A stretch of DNA of 43,293 nucleotides, taken from contig JALSHI010000063.1 of assembly GCA_026982315.1 (NCBI GenBank), positions 1 through 43,293 on the forward strand. The letters run 5' to 3'. The position numbers and the translations under genes were made by a program. The notes below the pieces were generated by a model that worked only from the letters and a program-made list of their open reading frames with translations, had not been told where the DNA came from and did not search any database. Origin of the DNA: Lysobacterales bacterium. Its GTDB lineage: Bacteria > Pseudomonadota > Gammaproteobacteria > Xanthomonadales > Marinicellaceae. Below, piece by piece: positions 8,425-16,015 of the stretch. The stretch's first letter is position 1; each line of letters opens with the position of its first letter.

Positions 8425-9674
8425 TGGGTAAAGCCGCAAGTAAAAATATGGCCGGCCGCTTGCTCGGCTGGATGGATGAGCGTCTGCCAGTCACTGAGTT
8501 CTGGAACAAGCACCTGGCTGAATATTACGCACCAAAAAACTTTAACTTTTGGTATTTCTTTGGCTCACTGGCCTTGCTGATGCTGGTTAACCAGATCCTC
8601 ACCGGCATCTGGCTGGCCATGCACTACAAGCCCGACGCCAACCAAGCCTTCGGCCTCATTGAATACATTATGCGCGACGTGCCCTGGGGCTGGCTGATCC
8701 GCTACCTGCACACCACCGGCGCGTCCATGTTTTTTGTGGTGGTCTATCTGCACATGTTCCGCGCTTTTCTCTATGGATCATATAAAAAACCCCGTGAGCT
8801 GGTGTGGATCATCGGCATGCTCATCTATGTGGCGCTGATGGCTGAAGCCTTTTTGGGTTATGTCCTGCCTTGGGGAAATATGTCCTACTGGGGCGCCAAG
8901 GTCATTACCTCCCTGTTTGGGGTCATCCCCGGCTATGGCGAACAAATTGTGGAATGGGTGCGAGGCGACTACCTGATTTCCGACGCCACCTTGAACCGGT
9001 TTTTCGCCCTGCATGTGGTGCTGATTCCCTTTGTACTGGTCTTTTTGGTGATTCTGCACCTGGCCGCCTTGCACCAGGTCGGCTCCAACAACCCCGACGG
9101 CGTGGATATCAAAAAACTCAAGGACGAAAATGACAAGCCGCTGGATGGCATTCCCTTCCACCCTTACTACACCGTCAAGGACATTTTTGGCGTCGGCTTT
9201 TTCCTGATTATCTTCATGGGGATTATTCTGCTTAAACCGGACCTGGGTGGTTTGTTCCTGGAGCATGACAACTATGTACCGGCCAACCCCATGGTAACCC
9301 CCGAGCATATCAAACCGGTATGGTATTTCACGCCGTTTTACGCCATGTTGCGCGCCATTCCCGACCCTTTGTGGGGCGCTGTCGTCATGTTCAGTGCCAT
9401 TATCGTGCTGTTTTTCCTGCCGTGGATTGATGTCAGCCCGGTACGCTCCATCCGCTACCGCAAATGGCCCTACAAGGTGGCTTTAGCCATTTTTACCATT
9501 TCTTTTGTGGGTCTGGGATATCTGGGGCTGCAATCCGGTAGCGCCTTGCAAAAACTGATGGCGCAAATCTTTACGGTGCTGTATTTCGGCTATTTCGTGT
9601 TCCTGTATTTTTACAGCCGCTACGAAGCCAAGCACCATTACTACAAACCGATTCCAGAGAGGGTGACACACTAA
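8424..9674 (+). CDS. petB: Cytochrome b of cytochrome bc1
   Basis: Membrane core of ubiquinol:cytochrome c reductase, with both quinone sites and haems bL and bH. 416 aa with about eight hydrophobic helices. Helix B histidines are His96 and His110, helix D histidines His197 and His212, so helix D has 14 residues between ligands as in beta/gammaproteobacteria and not 13 as in alphaproteobacteria. The Qo loop reads PVWYF in place of PEWYF, a variant reported for beta/gammaproteobacterial enzymes. GYVLPWGNMSYWGA is the other conserved Qo segment. Overlaps petA and petC by one base each. Confidence 0.97.
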   Translation: MGKAASKNMAGRLLGWMDERLPVTEFWNKHLAEYYAPKNFNFWYFFGSLALLMLVNQILTGIWLAMHYKPDANQAFGLIEYIMRDVPWGWLIRYLHTTGASMFFVVVYLHMFRAFLYGSYKKPRELVWIIGMLIYVALMAEAFLGYVLPWGNMSYWGAKVITSLFGVIPGYGEQIVEWVRGDYLISDATLNRFFALHVVLIPFVLVFLVILHLAALHQVGSNNPDGVDIKKLKDENDKPLDGIPFHPYYTVKDIFGVGFFLIIFMGIILLKPDLGGLFLEHDNYVPANPMVTPEHIKPVWYFTPFYAMLRAIPDPLWGAVVMFSAIIVLFFLPWIDVSPVRSIRYRKWPYKVALAIFTISFVGLGYLGLQSGSALQKLMAQIFTVLYFGYFVFLYFYSRYEAKHHYYKPIPERVTH

Positions 9675-10414
9675 TGAACAGATTCATACTGATTGCCGCG
9701 CTGGCGTTGGCCAGCTTCGCTGCTCAGGCCAGTAGCGGCGGAGAGACACTGGAACCGGCCAATACCAACATCCGCTCCAAGGCCTCGCTGATCAATGGCG
9801 CCAAATACTTTATGGCTTATTGCGCTGGTTGCCACTCTCTGCAATACCAGCGTTATAACCGCATGGCCAAAGACCTGGGGCTGACAGAGGACGAGCTGAA
9901 AAAGTATCTGATCTTCACCGGCGCCAAGCCCACTGACACCATACAAACCGCCATGACGCCGGAGCAAGGCGAAAAATTCTTTGGCAAGGCGCCGCCGGAT
10001 CTGACTGTCATCGCCAAAGCCCGGGGAGTGGACTGGCTATATAGCTACCTGCTGGGCTTTTATGCGGATCCAGAACGGCCCATCGGCTGGAATAACCAGG
10101 TGTTCCCCAACGCCTCCATGCCACATGTATTGTGGCGTCTGGAAGGCATTAAAGTGGCCGAGTTTGAAACCCACACGGATGACCACGGCATCGAAACACG
10201 CACACTGGCTCATTTCAAAAAAGTCCGTGAAGGCGTTATGGATGAAGAAGAATATCGCCGCACTGTGCGCGATATTGTCAACTTCCTGGACTACACCGGC
10301 GAGCCGGCTCAGTTGATCCGCATGCGCCTGGCACCGTGGGTGTTGTTATTCCTGGTGGTGTTTACTTTCCTGGCCTATTTGCTGAAACGGGAATATTTCA
10401 AGGACGTTCATTAA
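9674..10414 (+). CDS. petC: Cytochrome c1 of cytochrome bc1
   Basis: Accepts electrons from the Rieske centre and passes them to soluble cytochrome c; the haem domain is periplasmic. Signal peptide 1-19 (ending AAQA), haem c site C50-A-G-C53-H54, a likely axial Met in NASMPHVLW, and a C-terminal membrane anchor (about 218-236, LAPWVLLFLVVFTFLAYLL) followed by a short charged tail. 246 aa is the expected size. Last gene of the petABC operon; an intrinsic terminator follows within 30 bp. Confidence 0.96.
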   Translation: MNRFILIAALALASFAAQASSGGETLEPANTNIRSKASLINGAKYFMAYCAGCHSLQYQRYNRMAKDLGLTEDELKKYLIFTGAKPTDTIQTAMTPEQGEKFFGKAPPDLTVIAKARGVDWLYSYLLGFYADPERPIGWNNQVFPNASMPHVLWRLEGIKVAEFETHTDDHGIETRTLAHFKKVREGVMDEEEYRRTVRDIVNFLDYTGEPAQLIRMRLAPWVLLFLVVFTFLAYLLKREYFKDVH

Positions 10415-10436
10415 TTCAATACCCGTATCAGAACAC

Positions 10437-10468
10437 ACAAAAAATCCCCGCTTGAGCGGGGATTTTTG
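10437..10468 (+). terminator. Terminator after petABC
   Basis: Stem AATCCCCGC (10443-10451), loop TTGA, GCGGGGATT (10456-10464), with A residues before and T residues after, so it can work in both directions. Confidence 0.92.
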
Positions 10469-10561
10469 GTCTACAGGCCGCCTTTCACTCCAATAGCCCC
10501 CCTGAAAAGCTTTTATCAGCCCTCCCTCAAAACACCAGATTAGCCAAGCAAGCAATGCCAG

Positions 10562-10570
10562 TGGTATAAT
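10562..10570 (+). promoter_or_regulatory. Extended -10 promoter of sspA
   Basis: TGG-TATAAT: a perfect -10 with an extended TGn. No good -35, which extended -10 promoters can lack. The predicted start near 10577 gives a leader of about 115 nt. Confidence 0.65.
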
Positions 10571-10581
10571 TCGCGGCTTAG

Positions 10582-10651
10582 CCGAAAACCAGTTGGCGTG
10601 TCAAGCCACAACCCCACAGCCAGCTGCAAATGCAACGACTGGGGATTTCGG
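10582..10651 (+). promoter_or_regulatory. Structured sspA 5' leader (possible three-way junction)
   Basis: The closing helix is CCGAAA (10582-10587) with TTTCGG (10646-10651). Inside lie hairpin 1, GTT/GGC with GCC/AAC around 10592-10611 (a 2-nt bulge), and hairpin 2, CCCCA (10612-10616) with TGGGG (10640-10644). All lie between the promoter and the GTG start and outside any supported gene. Ligand or binding protein unknown. Confidence 0.35.
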
Positions 10652-10691
10652 ACAAGATAACCGGGAGTATCCACAGCAAGGGAGGTCAGCC

Positions 10692-11324
10692 GTGACAATA
10701 CCAGTGAGGGGAAGATCCGTCATCACGCTATTTTCTGAACCCGGCGCTTACGAAAGCGACCGCATTCGGTACATTCTTTCTATCAAAAACATTAACGTCG
10801 ATATCGTTAACGTGGATGCGAATAATCCACCCGAAGACCTCATGGATGTCAATCCCTATGCCTCTTTGCCCACACTGGTGGACCGCGATCTGGCGGTGTA
10901 TGGCATGAATGTCATCACCGATTACCTGGATGAGCGCTATCCCCACCCGCCGCTTATGCCGCCGGACCCGGTGGGCAGAGCCAAGCTGCGGGTGGCCGCC
11001 TATCATATGGAAAAAGACTGGCTCAGCCACCTGGACGAGCTTGACCAGGGCAGCGATGAAGAAAAGGCCGCCGTTTTGAAAACCCTCGCGGCCAAACTGG
11101 AAGCCGCCAGCGAGCTGTTTCGCGGTTCACCCTACTTTCTCAGCAATGAGCTCACCTTGCTGGACACCATGCTGGTGCCTTTCCTGTGGCGCCTGATGCA
11201 GCGCGGGCTTGACTGGGACAACATGAGCAAATCCATTCGCCAGTACGGCCATAACATGTTCAATGACCTGGCATTTCGCCGCAGCGTGGCTCATGCTGAA
11301 CGAGGTATGCGCTTTGACTTCTGA
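10692..11324 (+). CDS. sspA: Stringent starvation protein A (RNA polymerase-associated)
   Basis: GST-fold protein without glutathione transferase activity that binds RNA polymerase and affects stationary-phase, acid-stress and virulence transcription in relatives. Thioredoxin-like N-terminal domain (residues 1-80: RSVITLFSEPGAY, then NPPEDLMDVNPYASLPTLVDRDLAVYG), the surface motif DYLDERYPHPPLMPPDPVGRAK that is the most conserved part of SspA, and a helical C-terminal domain. GTG 10692 is the start: GGAGGT lies 5-11 bp upstream and the product is then 210 aa, like E. coli SspA. An in-frame ATG at 10593 falls inside the structured leader. sspB follows after 10 bp. Confidence 0.93.
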   Translation: MTIPVRGRSVITLFSEPGAYESDRIRYILSIKNINVDIVNVDANNPPEDLMDVNPYASLPTLVDRDLAVYGMNVITDYLDERYPHPPLMPPDPVGRAKLRVAAYHMEKDWLSHLDELDQGSDEEKAAVLKTLAAKLEAASELFRGSPYFLSNELTLLDTMLVPFLWRLMQRGLDWDNMSKSIRQYGHNMFNDLAFRRSVAHAERGMRFDF

Positions 11325-11334
11325 TGTTCCCGCC

Positions 11335-11712
11335 ATGACTTCATCCAAGCCTTACATTCTCAGAGCCTTACATGAATGGATTGAAGACAATGGTCAAACG
11401 CCATTGATTCTGGTCAACACCCGTTACCCGGGTGTGGACATTCCTGCTGGCATTGACAGCAACGGCAAGGTGGTGCTGAACATTTCCCAAACTGCGACCG
11501 AAGGCCTGCACATGGATCACAACGGCGTGGCTTTCTCAGCCCGTTTCGCCGGTAAAAGCGCCCCGGTGTTTGTGCCGGTGGGCGCGGTACTGGCCATTTA
11601 TTCCCGTGACTCCGGACAGGGCATGATGTTCGAGGAAGAAGACACGCCGCCGCCGGACACGCCCACTGAAAAACCGCGCAAAGGCAAACCCGCGTTACGC
11701 GTGGTCAAATAG
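11335..11712 (+). CDS. sspB: ClpXP adaptor SspB
   Basis: Adaptor that tethers ssrA-tagged and some other substrates to the ClpXP protease. The N-terminal dimer/peptide-binding domain spans about residues 1-95 (SKPYILRALHEWIEDN, FSARFAGKSAPVFVPVGAVLAIYSRDSGQGMMFE). A short flexible Pro-rich linker leads to the C-terminal LRVVK tail, which in E. coli SspB is the XB motif that docks on ClpX. At 125 aa the linker is shorter than in E. coli (165 aa). Start is ATG 11335, just after the sspA stop; an in-frame ATG at 11263 lies inside sspA and is rejected. Confidence 0.94.
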   Translation: MTSSKPYILRALHEWIEDNGQTPLILVNTRYPGVDIPAGIDSNGKVVLNISQTATEGLHMDHNGVAFSARFAGKSAPVFVPVGAVLAIYSRDSGQGMMFEEEDTPPPDTPTEKPRKGKPALRVVK

Positions 11713-11743
11713 CGCCTGTTCGCGCTGCAAACGGAATCATCCC

Positions 11744-13066
11744 ATGTCGCTCGTTCTGGCTGGACTCAACCACACCACCGCTTCAGTGTCCCTGCGCGAA
11801 AAGCTGGCCATCAGCGAACAGCAGTTGCCCGAGACTTTGTCATGGTGCCTGCAACAATCGGCAGTGGATGCCTGCGTCATTGTCAGCACCTGCAACCGCA
11901 CCGAGTTTTATTTTTGGCTTAACCCGCACAGTGAGTCTTTTTCTGTCCGTCAGATGCTCAGTGAAAAATTCAACATCAGCACCAGCGAAAAGCAAAAATC
12001 CCTGTACGAAAAACACGATGAGGAAGCGGTGCGACATCTTTATACCGTAGCCTCCGGCCTGGACTCACTGGTGCTGGGCGAGCCCCAGATTCTGGGCCAG
12101 GTGAAAACAGCCTTTGACCTGGCGCGCCAGCATAATGCCGTCAACAAATACCTGGAACGCCTGTTCCAGAACGCCTTCCATGTGGCCAAGGACGTCCGCA
12201 GCAGCACTGCCATCGGTCGCAATCCGGTAAGTGTGGCCAACAGCGCGGTCCAACTGGCCAAACAGGTTTTTGGGCAATTACAGGGGCGCTCCATTCTGGT
12301 GGTGGGTGCCGGTGAAACCGCCCAGTTAGTCGTTCGCTACCTGCGGCGGCAACGCTTTTCGCAATTGGCCATCACCAACCGCACCGAAGAAAAAAGCCGG
12401 CAGCTGGCCGAGGAGGTTGGAGCCCAGGTTGTGCCTTTTGAAACCTTTACTTACCAACTGCATCACTACGACCTGATTTTTTCGGCCACCGCCAGTCCTC
12501 AGCCGGTAATTAGCAAGGCAGCCGCCAGCAATGCCATTCAATTCCGTAAACACCAACCGATGGTGATGATTGATCTGGCCATTCCCCGGGATATTGAACC
12601 GGCTGTGAGCGATCTGAATGATATTTTCCTGTATGGAGTCGATGACTTGCAGCAAGTGGTCAGCAAGAACCTGAAAAGCCGCGAACAAGCCGCCGAACAG
12701 GCCCGGGTCATTATTGACATGAAAGCCGAAGCCTTTATGCAATGGCTGCGTGCCCAGCAACACATGGATCTGATTCGGCAATATCAGCAGGAAAGCGACA
12801 AACTGCGCCAGAAAGCCCTGCTCAAGGCGCATAAAATGCTGCGCAAGGGCGAACGGCCTGAAATTGCTCTGGACCACCTGGCCCGCACACTCACCCGCAC
12901 ACTGATTCACGCGCCGGTCAGTGGCCTGCGCCAAGCCGCGGAAAAAGGCGACCTGGCCACCATACGCGCGGCGTGCCGCCTGCTTGATCTGCACTGCGAA
13001 GCATTGCAGGCAGATAACAGAACAAACGCCATTGATGATACGGAAGGGAAAAACGATGACTCCTGA
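11744..13066 (+). CDS. hemA: Glutamyl-tRNA reductase
   Basis: First committed step of C5-pathway tetrapyrrole synthesis: reduces Glu-tRNA(Glu) to glutamate-1-semialdehyde with NADPH. Catalytic Cys50 in [11 protein letters not shown], the [14 protein letters not shown] segment (about 107-120), the Rossmann motif [15 protein letters not shown] (about 187-201) and the C-terminal dimerisation helices are present. 440 aa, a normal length. Its last 11 bases overlap the start of prfA, the usual hemA-prfA coupling. The product supplies haem for cytochromes such as PetB and PetC encoded upstream. Confidence 0.96.
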   Translation: MSLVLAGLNHTTASVSLREKLAISEQQLPETLSWCLQQSAVDACVIVSTCNRTEFYFWLNPHSESFSVRQMLSEKFNISTSEKQKSLYEKHDEEAVRHLYTVASGLDSLVLGEPQILGQVKTAFDLARQHNAVNKYLERLFQNAFHVAKDVRSSTAIGRNPVSVANSAVQLAKQVFGQLQGRSILVVGAGETAQLVVRYLRRQRFSQLAITNRTEEKSRQLAEEVGAQVVPFETFTYQLHHYDLIFSATASPQPVISKAAASNAIQFRKHQPMVMIDLAIPRDIEPAVSDLNDIFLYGVDDLQQVVSKNLKSREQAAEQARVIIDMKAEAFMQWLRAQQHMDLIRQYQQESDKLRQKALLKAHKMLRKGERPEIALDHLARTLTRTLIHAPVSGLRQAAEKGDLATIRAACRLLDLHCEALQADNRTNAIDDTEGKNDDS

Positions 13067-14132
13067 CATACGCCAAAAACTTCACCAAGCGTGCGAACGC
13101 CACGAGGAACTGGCGGTTTTGCTCAGTGACCCGGAAATCATTAATGATCAGAACCAGTACCGCAAACTGTCCCGCGAGTACGCCACGCTGGATCCGCTGG
13201 TCAATGCATTTGCCGAATACAACGCCGTTGAACAGGAAATTGCCGATGCCCGCGAAATGCTGGCCGATCCGGACATGAAAGAACTGGCCGAGGAGAGCCT
13301 GCAAGAAGCCCAGGAGCGCCTGAGTGAACTGGAGCACTCCCTGCAACTGCTATTACTGCCCAAGGACCCCAATGACGACCGCAATCTGTTCCTGGAAATT
13401 CGCGCCGGGACCGGCGGGGACGAAGCCGCCATTTTCGCCGGGGACCTGTTCCGCATGTACAGCCGTTATGCAGACAGCAAAGGGTGGAAGGTAGAGATTA
13501 TCAGCGCCAGTGAGGGCGAACATGGCGGCTATCGCGAAATTATCAGCCGCATCGCCGGCGATGGCGCCTACGCCCGGCTCAAATTCGAATCCGGCACCCA
13601 CCGGGTACAGCGGGTTCCGGCCACAGAATCCCAGGGGCGCGTCCACACTTCCGCCTGTACCGTGGCTGTGCTGCCAGAAGCCGACGAGGTCACCGATTAT
13701 GAAATCAACCCCGCGGATTTACGCATTGATACCTTTCGCGCTTCCGGCGCCGGTGGCCAGCACGTCAACACCACAGATTCGGCCATACGCATCACCCACC
13801 TGCCCACCGGCGTGGTGGTGGAATGCCAGGACGAGCGTTCCCAGCATAAAAACAAGGCCAAGGCCATGAGCCTGCTGCGCTCGCGCCTGCTGGAAGCAGA
13901 ACGACAAAAAATTCACGACGAACAAAGCGAAAACCGCAAACTGCAAGTGGGCAGCGGTGACCGCTCCCAGCGGATTCGCACCTACAACTACCCCCAGGGA
14001 CGCTTGACAGACCACCGCATAAACCTGACACTGTACAAACTGCCGGAAATACTGCAAGGTCAACTGGACAGTGTTATCGAACCTTTGATGCAGAAACACC
14101 AGGCCGACTTGCTTGGCAAAAATGCGTCATAA
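13056..14132 (+). CDS. prfA: Peptide chain release factor 1
   Basis: Recognises UAA and UAG in the ribosomal A site and triggers peptide release. Codon-recognition tripeptide Pro188-Ala189-Thr190 ([10 protein letters not shown]) marks RF1 as opposed to RF2. GAGGQHVN carries the catalytic Gly233-Gly234-Gln235, the glutamine that PrmC methylates. 358 aa. Start is ATG 13056, preceded by GGAAGGG and overlapping hemA; an upstream in-frame ATG (12921) lies inside hemA. prmC, which normally follows, is 15 kb away at 29546. Confidence 0.97.
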   Translation: MTPDIRQKLHQACERHEELAVLLSDPEIINDQNQYRKLSREYATLDPLVNAFAEYNAVEQEIADAREMLADPDMKELAEESLQEAQERLSELEHSLQLLLLPKDPNDDRNLFLEIRAGTGGDEAAIFAGDLFRMYSRYADSKGWKVEIISASEGEHGGYREIISRIAGDGAYARLKFESGTHRVQRVPATESQGRVHTSACTVAVLPEADEVTDYEINPADLRIDTFRASGAGGQHVNTTDSAIRITHLPTGVVVECQDERSQHKNKAKAMSLLRSRLLEAERQKIHDEQSENRKLQVGSGDRSQRIRTYNYPQGRLTDHRINLTLYKLPEILQGQLDSVIEPLMQKHQADLLGKNAS

Positions 14133-14212
14133 TTCAGAAACCATTGTGGTTGTTTTCGGTCTATGACAACAGAATCTCTGACATTCCGGCCAAAGGTGCC
14201 ATCTGAAATCCA

Positions 14213-15739
14213 ATGCCCAGCATCAAAAAATCATTTTGCATCCCCCTGTTACTGCTAAGTCTGTTGCTGACAGGCTGCCAAAGCCAGCCCAAAAAGGCCG
14301 TTGCGGGCGCCACACCGCCAAAACATGGCGTCACACTGAAACTGACCGATAAAAACGGTCGCGAAATCAGAGCGGATAAAAACGTTGAGTGGGCCATGTT
14401 CAAAAGCCTGGCCGCCACCACGCTCAAATCAGGCGACATCAAACACACCGAAGACATCCTCGACAGCATGCTGGACTCCGCAGGCCAAAAGCCTGACCGC
14501 TGGCACGCCATGGCCCAAATTGTGGCGGCGCTGCCACAGCACAAGGCCGCCGCCTGGCTCGACAAACTGGCTGAGGCCGCAAAAAACACCCGGCAGGCGG
14601 AAATTCCACTGATCCTCAGCCAGTTAGCTGCCGCCATGAAAGACCGGCAAAAAAGCCTGGAGCTGGCCACCTGGGCCATGGAACTGGACAAAAACAACCC
14701 CAAAATCCGCTTTTGGCATGCCCGCTTGCTGGAGCTGGAAAAAAACACCCTGCAAGCCCAGTCCGAATACCAATGGCTGGTCACGCACTATCCTGACGAC
14801 AGCCAGTATCAGGAAGCCCTGGCCAATATCCTGCGGCAACAAGGGGAACTGGACGCGGCGGAAAACATCTATGCCCGGCTGCCACAAACCCGTGATGTAC
14901 TCTTTAAACGCTTGTTGCTGGCCGTGCAGCAACAAAACAAACCCCGGGCCGAGTCCCTATTCGCCCAGTTAAAAAACACACCCATTAACGAAAAATCCAG
15001 CCCCGAGCAAGCCGACAAGCAGTGGTATCTGCAAGGTGAGGCCGCCTGGCTGCTGGATAGAAAACGCGATGCCCTAAACGCTTACCAACATGTCACAGGC
15101 GGTGAGCACTACGTCACCGCACGTTTTCGCATGGCCGCCATCCTTGAACAGCTGGGAGAAACACCGCGCGCACTGGAAATTCTGCGCCTGCTCCAAAACC
15201 ACGACAGCACAACCGCAGCGCAAGCCGCCGTGTATCGCGCATCCTGGCTGGACAAAACCGGCCAAAAAAACGCGGCTTTTGACGTTCTCGACCACGCCTT
15301 GCGCTATCAGCCCAAAAATATCGACCTGCTTTATGCCCGTGGGCTGCTGCACGAACGTCACGACAACCTCGAAGCCATGGAGCGTGACCTGCAAGCCATC
15401 CTGGCTATCGACCCGGACAATGCCACCGCCCTCAACGCCCTGGGTTATTCACTGGCCGACCACAACACCAAACTGGAAGAAGCCAGGCGGTACCTGGAAA
15501 AGGCGCTGCAACTGGAGCCGGACAACCCGGCCATCATCGACTCCATGGGTTGGTTGCACTACCGCCTGGGAAACTACAGCGAAGCCGAAAAACTGATTCG
15601 CAAAGCCCTGGCGCTCAGCGGCAGCGACCCGGAAATCTACCATCACCTGATTACCGTTCTCAAAGCCCAGGGCAAGGCCAGCGAAGCCAGCGCCGTCGCC
15701 AAGCGCGCTCAGGCTGAGTTCCCCAGCCTTGAAAAATAA
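14213..15739 (+). CDS. TPR-repeat outer-membrane lipoprotein
   Basis: Lipoprotein signal peptide with lipobox LLTG-Cys22; the residue after Cys is Gln, which favours outer-membrane sorting. The remainder (508 aa in total) is helical. Degenerate TPR-like helices run from about 60 to 320 and three or four clear TPRs lie near the C-terminus (for example DNATALNALGYSLADH, DNPAIIDSMGWLHYRLGNY). It resembles the TPR proteins found beside hemA/lolB in pseudomonads (PA4667-like). Expected role is a periplasmic scaffold for protein-protein contacts; no partner can be named. It lies 80 bp after prfA on the same strand and may be cotranscribed. No lolB is present. Confidence 0.82.
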   Translation: MPSIKKSFCIPLLLLSLLLTGCQSQPKKAVAGATPPKHGVTLKLTDKNGREIRADKNVEWAMFKSLAATTLKSGDIKHTEDILDSMLDSAGQKPDRWHAMAQIVAALPQHKAAAWLDKLAEAAKNTRQAEIPLILSQLAAAMKDRQKSLELATWAMELDKNNPKIRFWHARLLELEKNTLQAQSEYQWLVTHYPDDSQYQEALANILRQQGELDAAENIYARLPQTRDVLFKRLLLAVQQQNKPRAESLFAQLKNTPINEKSSPEQADKQWYLQGEAAWLLDRKRDALNAYQHVTGGEHYVTARFRMAAILEQLGETPRALEILRLLQNHDSTTAAQAAVYRASWLDKTGQKNAAFDVLDHALRYQPKNIDLLYARGLLHERHDNLEAMERDLQAILAIDPDNATALNALGYSLADHNTKLEEARRYLEKALQLEPDNPAIIDSMGWLHYRLGNYSEAEKLIRKALALSGSDPEIYHHLITVLKAQGKASEASAVAKRAQAEFPSLEK

Positions 15740-15766
15740 GGCCGGCTGAAAAAAACCGCCGGCCTT
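15738..15766 (+). terminator. Probable terminator after the TPR gene
   Basis: Perfect 9-bp stem AAGGCCGGC (15738-15746) and GCCGGCCTT (15758-15766), 11-nt loop, but only TTGTTGG after it, so a weak intrinsic terminator. The 276 bp from here to the next gene show no other structure or ORF that I can support. Confidence 0.5.
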
Positions 15767-16015
15767 GTTGGCGGTCTAACACCACTTTATCACCCTCCCG
15801 AAAAAACCCTGCCGCAGCCTGATCGCCGACTGGATTTCCTCGCCTGCAGACCTTTTAACAGCGCATCCGTTGCTCACCGGTCTTACGGTCTTACCTTGCT
15901 TGCGTGTCAATTTTTTGGCAGAAAACCCGGCAAAAAAACGATTAGATTAAGTAGGACACTGAGCGATCCGCTTCAAACTGTTTTTTCTTTGACCACATGT
16001 GAAGGAGAGACAACC

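Noticed and set aside
11263-11334. Upstream in-frame start of sspB
   Set aside because: It would overlap sspA by about 60 bases, and SspB homology begins at ATG 11335.
12326-13069. 247-codon minus-strand ORF inside hemA
   Set aside because: Shadow of a conserved gene with no ribosome site or domain.
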